NCBI RefSeq assembly: GCF_002252505.1
Contig: NZ_NNRL01000159.1
Coordinates: 222,633-286,632 of the forward strand
Source of the DNA: Brucella grignonensis
Lineage (GTDB): Bacteria > Pseudomonadota > Alphaproteobacteria > Rhizobiales > Rhizobiaceae
DNA length: 64,000 bases
Direction of reading: 5' to 3'
Made by a program: the position numbers and the translations under genes. The first letter of the stretch is position 1; each line of letters begins with the position of its first letter. Of the stretch, positions 19,520 to 27,882 are shown in pieces. The notes beneath the pieces were generated by a model. The model worked only from the letters and a program-made list of their open reading frames with translations. It was not told the DNA's origin and did no database searches.

Positions 19520-20661
19520 CGCTGTCCTCCCGGCTTGCCGAGAGGAAGTTCAGGCGTGCTTGTTGACGCGGGCGATCCTTGCTTTGGGGGTGTCAGCTTG
19601 CCTTTATGGGCACCCGATCTGAGGGCCGCACCAGCCTTCGCGATGAGCTTTTCCACATCGCGCCGCCGCTCTTCAAAGTTAGATTCTGTGTTAGACTTTA
19701 AGTTAAGGGCGCGATTTTCGCTTTTGTTACCGAAGGATAGGAGGTGTTTGGGTTCCCGATAGCACGAGCCTCCGGTTCCTGATGGCACGATAGTCCGGGT
19801 TCCCGATAGCACGAGACTATCCACAGGTTTTCCACAGGCCGGGACAGGCTCGAAAGCGAGCAGCATCCGGCCGCCGGTTTCGACCTCGGCGAACAGGGTG
19901 TAGCCGGGCAGTGGCTGGCGGCGGATAATGTCGCGCAGCTCGAAGGCGAAGCGCTTGAACGGCGACAGACTGCCCGATTTCTGGTGCAGGTGACGGAAGT
20001 CGAACCGCCAACCGTTTTTCTGTCGCCCACCATGCTTGCGCACCAGGCGATAGAGCCAGCGATCCAACCCGCCGGTCAGATTGAAATAGGCCCGGTCGAT
20101 GGTGAGGATCAGGGCGTCATCCAGAACCGCACTGTAGAACCAGTCGGGCACGATCATCTCGATGCCGTCCGGACGGCCATTGGCATCGGTCCGCTCGTGC
20201 CATTCGTTGATCCACGAAAAACGATGTCGCCGTCCATTCGCGCGCTGGCGGATCGAGGTTGCAACCGTGGTCGATTGCAGCCGGTCCAGCGCCGCCTTCA
20301 GGCGCTGATAGTCCCTCAGGGAGGTTCCGCGCCCTGTGAATGTCAGGATTTCATAAGGCGTTGCCGCCATCAGGCGCGACGTGCGCAGACCGGCGTCCCG
20401 CGCTTCCACGATCTGGCTGGCCGCCCAGATCAGTATATCGGCGTCCCAGATCGTCGCCATACCGTGATCGGGAACAGCTTCGACACGGATCGAGACGTTG
20501 CCCAAGGCAAAGTCAATCGGGCGGCTACGGTGCGATTTGGAAAGGGAAAAGAAAGGATAGGCCATGAGATCCTGCGCGTCTCGTGGTGCGAATTCCCCGG
20601 GAAGCGCCCGAAACAGATCGAGTTGCCCGCGTTCCGAGGCGGATGGGTGCTGCGCTGCCAT
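19516..20661 (-). CDS. repA: RepA-type plasmid replication initiator
   Basis: 381 aa from ATG at 20661; the frame remains open to 20820 but the extra part overlaps the AlpA gene. Motifs such as LMAYPFFSLSKSHRSRPIDF and TIWDADILIWAASQI belong to the replication initiator protein A family (RPA). The C-terminal third is low complexity and overlies three iteron-like DNA repeats. A replication initiator suggests plasmid-like replication of the excised element. Confidence 0.88.
   Translation of the reverse strand: MAAQHPSASERGQLDLFRALPGEFAPRDAQDLMAYPFFSLSKSHRSRPIDFALGNVSIRVEAVPDHGMATIWDADILIWAASQIVEARDAGLRTSRLMAATPYEILTFTGRGTSLRDYQRLKAALDRLQSTTVATSIRQRANGRRHRFSWINEWHERTDANGRPDGIEMIVPDWFYSAVLDDALILTIDRAYFNLTGGLDRWLYRLVRKHGGRQKNGWRFDFRHLHQKSGSLSPFKRFAFELRDIIRRQPLPGYTLFAEVETGGRMLLAFEPVPACGKPVDSLVLSGTRTIVPSGTGGSCYREPKHLLSFGNKSENRALNLKSNTESNFEERRRDVEKLIAKAGAALRSGAHKGKLTPPKQGSPASTSTPELPLGKPGGQR
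19676..19825. repeat. Iteron-like repeats, DnaA-box-like site and AT-rich tract inside repA (candidate oriV)
   Basis: Three 17-bp direct repeats GGTTCCCGATAGCACGA at 19751, 19774 (two mismatches) and 19798 are spaced 23-24 bp, about two helical turns. CTATCCACA (19817-19825) is one mismatch from the DnaA box. An AT-rich tract with three GTTAGA/GTTAAG words occupies 19676-19715. This is the classic composition of an iteron origin. All of it lies in repA coding sequence. Confidence 0.6.
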
Positions 20662-20680
20662 CAGGGGCCGACCGCCGTGT

Positions 20681-20962
20681 TCAGCGCGTGATGCGCTTGG
20701 GCGAGGTGAATGCGGTCGGCGGCATAGGTTTCGCCGGGAGAACTTGTCCGCGTGGGTCCGACGTGGAGGTAACCGATCCGCGCGCAACCCAGGCTGCGAG
20801 ATCCTCGACCGAATAGACAACGCGGCCGCCGAGCTTGTGATAGGCAGGTCCCGTTCCGTAGGTTCTGTGCTTTTCCAGCGTGCGCGCGGACAGGCTGAGG
20901 AAATCGGCGGCTTCCTTGGTGCGCAGGTAGCGTGGCGGCAAGGCGGCGAGATCAGGTCGCAT
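20681..20962 (-). CDS. AlpA/HTH_17-type DNA-binding protein
   Basis: 93 aa from ATG at 20962, preceded by GGAGG. YLRTKEAADFLSLSARTLEK and YSVEDLAAWV form the MerR-like HTH_17 fold seen in excisionases and AlpA regulators. Directly upstream of repA, it may regulate replication/partition or element excision. Confidence 0.85.
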   Translation of the reverse strand: MRPDLAALPPRYLRTKEAADFLSLSARTLEKHRTYGTGPAYHKLGGRVVYSVEDLAAWVARGSVTSTSDPRGQVLPAKPMPPTAFTSPKRITR

Positions 20963-21098
20963 GGGGTGGCCTCCGTGGTTGTGCAGGATGCCGCTGACGA
21001 TCAGCGGCATGACATGCGCACGGTGGCGAAGGCGCGGCGGCATAGGGGATGAGGAAGATCGAAGGGGTAGAATCCTCACCCTCGATCAGACGTCAGTG

Positions 21099-21864
21099 TC
21101 AGGGTTTGCGACGATGGCGCAAAAGGTCCTGATAACCGCCGTCGATCACCGCGGCGGCAGATCGGACAAGGGCGATGACAGAGGCGCGCAAAGCCGATGT
21201 CTTCCACGGTTCGGCCCGAACGCGCGCCTCTCCGTAGATGGCGATGGCAATCTCACGATAAGTCGCGTGGTTGGCGTTTCCGTCGGCGGCTTGCATCATC
21301 AGGCGGAACCGCCGGCGCTGATACGGCGTCATCCTGGGGTCGCGGCGCGCGGGTTTCCCGGCCAGCATGTGCCAGAGCCTGAGAATGGCTTCGAGCCGAT
21401 CCGGCAGATTTTGGTCAAGTGGCAGGATGATCGCCGGCTGCGAATTGGCATCGGTGTCGGCGAGGATCAGATATTGAACGCCGTCGCTGACGTCACAGAC
21501 ACCATATGTCCCCTCTGGTCCGCAGATGGCATCAGCAAAATCGACCGATAAGGCGGACGGAGAAGGCGGAAGAAAATCGGGCGCTGCCCCGAGCATCAGC
21601 ATGTCCGGATTGGCAACAGGCGACCAGATGACCGGTTGGTCGAGCGCGGAAAAGCCGGGGTCTGCCGGGAAATCGCAACCCCCAGCGATTTTGGACGTCA
21701 TCCGCAAGGGGAAGATGCCCGGCGCCTTGCGCTACAAGGTCATCGAAACAGGCCTGATAGGACGCGTTACGGCGCAGGCATTCCCAGGCGACACCCTCAA
21801 CGGGCAGCGCATCGTAGAATTCATACTGGTCCTGGTCTCGCCAGCGGGATGTATCCGGCTTCAT
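21099..21864 (-). pseudogene. DUF6499-DUF2285 protein gene with a +1 frameshift
   Basis: The N-terminal part (ATG 21864; MKPDTSRWRDQDQYEFYDAL ... RWGLRFP) and the C-terminal DUF2285 part (ADPGFSALDQPVIWSPVANP ... YQRRRFRLMMQAADG) lie in different frames. They join perfectly if one C of the CCC run at 21667-21669 (GGG on the plus strand) is removed, restoring RWGLRFPADP. DUF2285 proteins near repA are thought to be regulators. The indel may be real decay or an assembly error. Confidence 0.75.
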
Positions 21865-21992
21865 TGCTCCGCTCCTGGTTGAAACTGCACAGGTGGAGCG
21901 TGAAAGAATTGCGGCGCTTCTACCGGGATGGAAGCCGGGACAAAGACATGGGGTGATGCTCTGAGGGCATCACTGGTGTGACGGCGCCGAGG

Positions 21993-22268
21993 TCAGGTCC
22001 GATCTGTCCGACGGCGGAGCAGCTGGCGATAGCCGCTCTGTGTCATCCAGCGCGCGCGGGCAAGATGGCTGTCATGGACCTGCCGGGCGCGCACTGGTTC
22101 CAGGGCGGGGTCGATACCGAACAGAATGTTGACGGCTTCGGTCCATTCCGCACCATCGGCGTCAGCATCAAGCAGCCGCATGTAGAGTTTGACGTGCGCG
22201 CGATCATATTCGGTCAGCTCGTCGCCGACAGGCGCGATGTCGTCAAAGGGGACGACTGCGAATGTCAT
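21993..22268 (-). CDS. Short DUF2285-family protein
   Basis: 91 aa: MTFAVVPFDDIAPVGDELTE, VKLYMRLLDADADG, HDSHLARARWMTQSGYRQLL. The final helix resembles a DNA-binding motif of DUF2285 proteins, which occur between XRE and AlpA genes in related elements. Probable regulator of the rep/tra block; unproven. Confidence 0.8.
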   Translation of the reverse strand: MTFAVVPFDDIAPVGDELTEYDRAHVKLYMRLLDADADGAEWTEAVNILFGIDPALEPVRARQVHDSHLARARWMTQSGYRQLLRRRTDRT

Positions 22269-22328
22269 GTCGAGGGCCGCCGCAGGGCGCAGGCCGCCGC
22301 AGCGGATTGATGATGTCGCCGGCGCCGG

Positions 22329-22595
22329 TCAGGCGTCACGGATCTGTCGGTATCTCTTCTCGTCTTGGTCATGAACCAGCAATACTCCTTGCCCGCGATC
22401 CGTGGACAGGAGAACAATCCCTGCTGCTTCAAGCGCCCGGCGCACCTGATCCCGCGTTGTCTCATACACCTCGAGCCGGTTCTCGGACTCAAGGCGTTTC
22501 AGGGCAGTCAGCGATATTCGGGCCTTGTCAGCGAGCGTCTCCTGCGTCCAACCCAGCAACGCGCGTGCGGCCCGCGACTGTCGAGCGGTGATCAT
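22329..22595 (-). CDS. XRE-family transcriptional regulator
   Basis: 88 aa; an HTH_3 domain covers residues 5-60 (RAARALLGWTQETLADKARI, SLTALKRLESE), then a short acidic-basic tail. It heads the leftward rep operon and is divergent from hipBA, so it may control the switch between the integrated state and transfer. The target is not visible. Confidence 0.87.
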   Translation of the reverse strand: MITARQSRAARALLGWTQETLADKARISLTALKRLESENRLEVYETTRDQVRRALEAAGIVLLSTDRGQGVLLVHDQDEKRYRQIRDA

Positions 22596-22914
22596 GCATG
22601 ATCACCTCCCATCGCGACCGGCGCGCATTCCAGAACTACGGCTATTTTAGTCGTCTTCGCCCGATACGCCATACGAAATCGTCGAATCTGGCCAAGGCGT
22701 TATTTGCACGGCTGAGCACGCAGTCCGACTGATTCGCCTGTATGCCGCAATTGCAGCACTTGTGCTGGCGGTAGCGCCGACCATCGCAAGATGATCCCCA
22801 AACGCTCCATGGAAAATGATAATGATATGTTTGGAGATCATTTTTGTTGCATCCCACACCTGATATGATACCTATCCAGATCAATGCAGCAGAAATGATC
22901 CGTAAAGGCATCAC
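22596..22914. promoter_or_regulatory. Divergent intergenic region between the XRE gene and hipBA
   Basis: 319 bp without a gene. An AT-rich section (22810-22870) carries short repeats of ATGAT/GATCA and a -10-like TATGAT at 22864-22869, suited to hipB expression and HipB autorepression. No -35 at ideal distance is apparent. The rest holds nothing I recognise. Confidence 0.4.
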
Positions 22915-23235
22915 ATGAAGGCGGAAGAAGAAACACTGAGGCTGATCGGCGACCATTTTCGCCGCGCGCGTCTTGCAGCGGGGTTGACCCAGGAGCAGGT
23001 GGCCGATCTTGCGGGCATTTCGCGCCCGCGCTACCGCGACATCGAGACGGGGGCAGCAGCCGCGCGCACCACGACTTTGATCAACATTGCCAGGGCGCTT
23101 GGGCTGGAAATGATACTGGTCCCGCAGGCAATGGTGCCCGCCATCGAGACGCTTTTGCGCCCCGATGCCGAGGATGATCATCCGGCCTTCAGCCCGCAAC
23201 CGGAGAGCGACGATGACAGCCGTCCGCACCGCTGA
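22915..23235 (+). CDS. hipB: HipB-like antitoxin, XRE family
   Basis: 106 aa. HTH_3 domain (about 10-65: DHFRRARLAAGLTQEQVADL, SRPRYRDIETG) with an acidic tail. It overlaps hipA by 23 bp. It should neutralise HipA and autorepress the operon through the AT-rich region upstream. Confidence 0.88.
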   Translation: MKAEEETLRLIGDHFRRARLAAGLTQEQVADLAGISRPRYRDIETGAAAARTTTLINIARALGLEMILVPQAMVPAIETLLRPDAEDDHPAFSPQPESDDDSRPHR

Positions 23236-24454
23236 GACCATTACCGCGCTGGACGTGTTCCTGAACAGTGCGAAGGTTGGCACGATCGTCAGGACGCCGG
23301 GTGATTTCAACGCCTTCAGCCTTGATCCGGCCTATCGCGCAACCGGCGGCATTCCGGTTCTGAGCCTGTCGCTGCGCGCGGCATCAGGGGGCCTGCGCAA
23401 GGATCCGCGACCTGTCGCAGGCAGCCTGCCGCCCTTCTTTGCCAACCTGCTGCCCGAAGACCGGCTGCGCGAGGCGATGGAAAAACACCATGCGGGTAAT
23501 GTGCGGCCGGGGAATGATTTCGATCTCCTGGCCACCCTTGGTGCGGATTTGCCGGGGGCTGTTCGGGTGCTGCCCAGTGACGGTCAACCCGGCATCGGGG
23601 CGGCGCCAACCCAAGGACGGCCCAAGGCCCGCTTCTCGCTGGCAGGCGTGCAGATGAAGCTCTCGGTGATGAAGAACACCGGCAAGGGCGGCGGGCTGAC
23701 CTTGCCGCTCGGGGATGATGAGGGCCAATATATTGCGAAATTCCCCTCGACCGCCTTTCCGGGCGTGTCGGAGAACGAGTTCGCGAACCTCGCGCTTGCC
23801 GAAGCCATCGGCATGAATGTGCCCGAGCGGGAACTGGTCAGCCGAGACCAGTTCGAGGGCATTCCCGAAGAGTTTGAAACACTTGCCGAGGGGCTGGTCC
23901 TGCTCGTGCGGCGTTTTGATCGCGGGGCAGACGGGCAGCGCATCCATATCGAGGATTTCGCGCAGGTTTTCGGCCTGTACCCGGCGCGCAAATATGATGG
24001 CGCCGCCTCCCACGATATCGCCTCTGTGCTGAATGTTGCGATCTCGCCGTTCGCCGCGCTGGAGTTTGTCCGGCGGCTGACCTTCTCGGTGGTCATGGGC
24101 AATGGCGACATGCACCTCAAGAACTGGTCGCTGATCTATCCGGGCGACGGCGACACGCCCGTTCTTGCACCGATCTACGACATGCTTTCGACCGTGCCCT
24201 ATATTCCGGCAGATGGGCTGGCGCTGTCTCTGGGCGGCGAGCGGGCCTTCAAGGGCTTGGCCCCGGCCCGCTGGAAGACGTTAGCCAGCCGGGCAAGGCT
24301 TCCTGAGCCCGCTGTCCTCAAGACCGTCGCCGAAACGGTGCGGCGGATCGATGCGCGATGGTGGACACTGCCGGAGCGCGAAGTGGTCCCCCCGGCCGTG
24401 CTGGAACGGATCGACGCCCATGTAAAAACCATGATCCCGATCCTGACCGGCTGA
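23213..24454 (+). CDS. hipA: HipA-like serine/threonine kinase toxin
   Basis: 413 aa from ATG at 23213. N-terminal HipA_N domain (LDVFLNSAKVGTIVRTPGDF), then HipA_C kinase core with the catalytic loop MGNGDMHLKNWSLI and metal-binding APIYDMLST. HipA kinases inactivate aminoacyl-tRNA synthetases and cause dormancy; here the pair probably stabilises the element. Both catalytic motifs are intact. Confidence 0.92.
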   Translation: MTAVRTAETITALDVFLNSAKVGTIVRTPGDFNAFSLDPAYRATGGIPVLSLSLRAASGGLRKDPRPVAGSLPPFFANLLPEDRLREAMEKHHAGNVRPGNDFDLLATLGADLPGAVRVLPSDGQPGIGAAPTQGRPKARFSLAGVQMKLSVMKNTGKGGGLTLPLGDDEGQYIAKFPSTAFPGVSENEFANLALAEAIGMNVPERELVSRDQFEGIPEEFETLAEGLVLLVRRFDRGADGQRIHIEDFAQVFGLYPARKYDGAASHDIASVLNVAISPFAALEFVRRLTFSVVMGNGDMHLKNWSLIYPGDGDTPVLAPIYDMLSTVPYIPADGLALSLGGERAFKGLAPARWKTLASRARLPEPAVLKTVAETVRRIDARWWTLPEREVVPPAVLERIDAHVKTMIPILTG

Positions 24455-24511
24455 GCAGTTCCAGCCCGGACAGGTCACCGGGCCTGACGGCTTTCCCGCA
24501 GGCACGGGAAA

Positions 24512-24535
24512 GGCCCCGACCTTGCGGTCGGAGCC
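24512..24535. terminator. Bidirectional terminator between hipA and DUF736
   Basis: The GC-rich stem GGCCCCGACC / GGTCGGAGCC with loop TTGC is followed by TTTGTT on the plus strand and by CCTTTCC on the minus strand. It lies between the two convergent genes. Confidence 0.7.
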
Positions 24536-24548
24536 TTTGTTCCGCGCC

Positions 24549-24875
24549 TCAGTCGCCGCGGCGACCGTTGGGGCGGGACCAGATGAGGGAAAAGCTGTCG
24601 CCTTCTTCGTCATCGAAGAGGTTGGCGTAGATCGGAGCGTTGAAGCTCGGATCGTCCAGCTTGAGGCCCAGATAGTCGCGGCCCTCGTTGGAGCGCTTGG
24701 ACCAGGCGGCGCCGATTTCGGCGCGGCCGACCAGAACGCGGTGGCTGGGGGCGTTCTCGCCGGTGGCGCGCAGGTCGGGGACGATGCGCACGCCCTTGGC
24801 CTGGACGCTGAGGGTGACGATTTCGCCGGTGAATTCGTTCGAGCCGGTCTTCTTGAAGGTGCCGATGGTTGCCAT
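24549..24875 (-). CDS. DUF736 protein (second copy)
   Basis: 108 aa: MATIGTFKKTGSNEFTGEIV, SKRSNEGRDYLGLKLDD, YANLFDDEEGDSFSLIWSRP. A more typical member of DUF736 than the copy in the transfer operon. Function unknown; strongly associated with ICEs. Two copies in one element is usual for this class. Confidence 0.9.
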   Translation of the reverse strand: MATIGTFKKTGSNEFTGEIVTLSVQAKGVRIVPDLRATGENAPSHRVLVGRAEIGAAWSKRSNEGRDYLGLKLDDPSFNAPIYANLFDDEEGDSFSLIWSRPNGRRGD

Positions 24876-25443
24876 TTTAAGTCTCCGATTTCCGTTTCCG
24901 AGCCCGCACCATTGCGGCCTCTATGGCGATCGTCCGGCCGGAGACGAACGCTGGCGCACCCCAAAGGGGCTGGACAGCACAGGAGAAACTTTCTTGTTCC
25001 GCGCGGAATGTCGGCTTTGCCGGCAGGGGAAGAAAGTTGTGACGACGCTGTTGCGCTAGGGCGGTCGAAGCGCATCGCGCTGGTCTTCGGCCAGATCAGG
25101 CCATTGAAGAGGCCGTTTGGAGCGGTCGAGACACGGGGGCTGAACGGAGATGTGGCAACCTTGAGGCTCCATCAGGATGACCTGACCGGCAACACCGGCC
25201 TTTCCTGTCACCATGCGTCTCAGATCATGCGCATCTCTGCTTCCGGCCTGTTCCACCGGCATGCCACCACCCGCGGGTTCCCGTCAGTCTGCACGCGCTG
25301 GTGCCGACCGTCCTGCGCTCCTATGGGCCGCGTCTGTGCCCCAGGTTGATCCGGTGATTGGCCGCTGTCTGTCACCATTTTCCTGACGAAGACGGAAAAC
25401 GATCAGCATCCGCGTCTGGTCGCCATCAACGGATCATTGCGAT
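24876..25443. other. 568-bp gene-free stretch with a compact inverted-repeat structure
   Basis: No convincing coding frame on either strand. At 24987-25038, AACTTTCTT pairs with AAGAAAGTT. They enclose the perfect palindrome TTCCGCGCGGAA (24997-25008) and a CGGC-TTT-GCCG hairpin. Read on the minus strand this would lie in the leader of the DUF736 gene. Nothing else recognised. Confidence 0.4.
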
Positions 25444-25884
25444 TCAGGTTCGTGCAAAGCCGCCGTCCGCGTGGTCGGTTGCCGCCATGCCCGTAACGCG
25501 CAGGAACGCCGTCACGCCCACCGCAACCGCTCCGATCACCGAGAAGATGAGTTGCCATATCTCCGAGGGCATCATGTGCTTGACAATACCGAGCGTGGCG
25601 TAAAATCCGGCCATTCCCGCCGGAGCGACGAAGGCCAGAGCAATCAGCAGACGCGCCCACATCGGGCGGATCAGCATGAGCAGGCCCTGACCAACAGCCA
25701 GCGTTAGACCGGCGGCGAGAAGACCAACGACGATGCCGCCGAGCCAACCAGCCCCAGTATCATAGGCCAAGGTGCCTGCATTCAGGCCAATAAAGAACGG
25801 CAAAGCGAATACGGCGAGATTGAACAGCAGCCAGCACATGGTGCCGATGGCTGCGATGGAAACGAGGATTCCGAGAACGATCAT
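25444..25884 (-). CDS. Small multi-pass membrane protein
   Basis: 146 aa from ATG at 25884. Four hydrophobic segments: IVLGILVSIAAIGTMCWLLF, LGGIVVGLLAAGLTLAVGQG, LLIALAFVAPAGMAGFYATL and FSVIGAVAVGVTAFLRV. I do not recognise the family. Isolated gene in the accessory part of the element; could be an envelope or exclusion protein, but nothing shows it. Confidence 0.7.
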   Translation of the reverse strand: MIVLGILVSIAAIGTMCWLLFNLAVFALPFFIGLNAGTLAYDTGAGWLGGIVVGLLAAGLTLAVGQGLLMLIRPMWARLLIALAFVAPAGMAGFYATLGIVKHMMPSEIWQLIFSVIGAVAVGVTAFLRVTGMAATDHADGGFART

Positions 25885-26116
25885 GGTGGTGTCTCCGTGC
25901 AAAAGGTTGGACGGTTGCGCCTTCCACCACCACCACGGCGCAGCCACAGAATAGCAGCATTCCTCTCACCGGGCGAGATGAGATAGTTTGTAAGGTCAAG
26001 CCTCTCTGTAAACTTGCCGCTTGAACAAGAAAGCTGATGCGTCTGGTAGACCAGTATCGGCTCTACCTCTACGGTGGTTATATTGTTGGGTGGTGGAAGG
26101 CTGCGGGTTAAAGTCT

Positions 26117-26617
26117 ATGGCAGAAATCGATTGGTCAGATCGAGCATTTTACGACGATGGCGAATGGGTAAGCTGGTCAGACATCGATGAGCAGCTTCGT
26201 CACAAGGAGTGGGGAGCGAAGTATCCAAACGCCATCCGATCAATGATCCCATATTTTGAGGACCTGATCTCACTCGCTGAGAGCTACCATCTGGAGACTG
26301 GCCTGCATTTGTCCGTGTATGGCGACATCGGCGAATTGTTCGGGGCCATCACCTACGGCATCAAGTTGAACAAGACCTACGCGCAGGGTTCGGACGGCAG
26401 GCTCGAAAACGATCATGTCGAAATCAAAACCATCACACCTTTCAAGACCAAGGACGTAGTGATGGTGGATACATCGAGGCATTTCAACAAGTTGCTCGTG
26501 GTCAAAATAAATGCGGAGTTCCAGGTCTCCGGGCGAATGGTCAGCCGCAAGCAATTGCCAAAGCGCTCAGGCCGTTATCTCCGGATTCGCTGGGAGGACC
26601 TGGCGCTCTTGCAGTAG
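26117..26617 (+). CDS. Hypothetical protein with nuclease-like EIK motif
   Basis: 166 aa from ATG at 26117. The central GDIGELFGAITYGIKL and GSDGRLENDHVEIKTITPF resembles the DUF6998 family; the D-x9-ExK-like spacing (NDHVEIKT) is reminiscent of PD-(D/E)xK nucleases. Base composition is lower in GC than its neighbours, suggesting separate acquisition. A restriction-like or defence role is only a guess. Confidence 0.6.
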   Translation: MAEIDWSDRAFYDDGEWVSWSDIDEQLRHKEWGAKYPNAIRSMIPYFEDLISLAESYHLETGLHLSVYGDIGELFGAITYGIKLNKTYAQGSDGRLENDHVEIKTITPFKTKDVVMVDTSRHFNKLLVVKINAEFQVSGRMVSRKQLPKRSGRYLRIRWEDLALLQ

Positions 26618-26649
26618 TGCGCAATGGCGTTATGCCGAACCGGCAGCGC

Positions 26650-27576
26650 TCACGCGCTGCCGGTTCCGAAGCGATAAACTGGGATGCCCATCTTGCGAGC
26701 CTTGTCGGCCAGGTTGTCCTGAATACCCGTGCCGGGGAAGATGATGACCCCGATCGGCATGATGCCGAGCATCTGGTCGTTGCGCTTGAACGGTGCTGCC
26801 TTGGCATGTTTTGCCCAGTCGGGTTTGAAGGCGACCTGTGCGACCTTGCGGTTATTGGCCCAGGTGGCCGCGATGCGTTCCGCGCCCTTGGGCGATCCGC
26901 CGTGCATCAGCACCATGTCCGGGTGCTTGGCGTGGACCTGATCGAGCTTGGCCCAGATCGTCCGGTGATCGGTGGTGTCGCCACCCGAGAAGGCGATCTT
27001 CGGTCCTGCGGGCAGCAGCACCTCGTTGTCGGCACGGCGCTTTGCGGCGATGAAGTCGCGGCTGTCGATCATGGCCGAGGTCATCTGGCGATGGTTGACC
27101 CGTGAGCCGGAGCGTTGCGACCAGGGCGTGCCGGTAGTGCGCAGATAGATGTCGGCGGCGGTTTCACGGAAGGTCTCCATGCCGTCGCGGCGTTCGATCA
27201 GGCTTTGGCCTGCACCGATCAGGGTTTCGAGCTGGACGGATTTAACCTCGCTGCCGTCCTGTTCGCGTTGAAGGCGTTTCTGCGCCTGCTCGTTATCGTC
27301 GAGTTTGTGCTCGATCCGCTCGACAGCGCGGTGGAAGGTGTTGACGGTGGACCAGAGGATTTCGTCGAGGTCGAAATCGAGGCTAGTGTCGGCCATGGTG
27401 GAAATCAGGGCGTCGAAGATGTCGGAGACTGCGCCCTGGATGACGTGATCTTCGGGTGTGATCCGGGGATCGGCCTCGTCTTCGGAGGGGCGGTAGCCGT
27501 AGAGTTCGAGTTCCTCGATGGCATGGCCGGTCGGGGACGTGCTGTGATCGGGTTCGAAATCGTCGTGCGCGTACAT
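26650..27576 (-). CDS. DUF2493 domain-containing protein
   Basis: 308 aa. The N-terminal half is helical and acidic. The C-terminal domain (about 195-305; KIAFSGGDTTDHRTIWAKLD, MVLMHGGSPKGAERIAATWA) is DUF2493, a Rossmann-like SLOG-related fold that may bind nucleotides. Frequently found beside toprim and Strawberry-notch genes in ICEs. Function unknown. Confidence 0.88.
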   Translation of the reverse strand: MYAHDDFEPDHSTSPTGHAIEELELYGYRPSEDEADPRITPEDHVIQGAVSDIFDALISTMADTSLDFDLDEILWSTVNTFHRAVERIEHKLDDNEQAQKRLQREQDGSEVKSVQLETLIGAGQSLIERRDGMETFRETAADIYLRTTGTPWSQRSGSRVNHRQMTSAMIDSRDFIAAKRRADNEVLLPAGPKIAFSGGDTTDHRTIWAKLDQVHAKHPDMVLMHGGSPKGAERIAATWANNRKVAQVAFKPDWAKHAKAAPFKRNDQMLGIMPIGVIIFPGTGIQDNLADKARKMGIPVYRFGTGSA

Positions 27577-27882
27577 GGGATGCTTCCGTCAGTTGGACCG
27601 CGACCGTCGCGGCCTTCATGGCGACGAAAGCGCACGGGCGCTCCGGTCTGGCAGCGCGCGCCTCTGGCGAGTGCCTTGATGGCAAAGCCCGGCTGATTTG
27701 TTTCGCGCTGTAAAGGCGGCTCCGCCGCCGACGGAAATCAGTCGGGCGCCGCCATTGCCTGACCGGAGCGTTTGTGGGCCGATCGCCCTCTCGGAAGGCC
27801 AAGGCGCGGTCCTCTGCTGATGACAGGATGCAGCCTATGCGCATGACAGGATCGGAACGCCCCGATCACGGATCCGTACCGG
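27577..27882. other. Gene-free stretch between DUF2493 and toprim genes
   Basis: 306 bp. Only a GC hairpin (GGCGG/CCGCC at 27715-27729), followed on the minus strand by TTTA, stands out; it could be a weak terminator for the toprim transcript. No gene or promoter recognised. Confidence 0.3.

Noticed and set aside
24522..25349. 275-codon open frame on the plus strand
   Set aside because: Starts antisense to DUF736 and runs through a gap with no recognisable domain; composition-driven.
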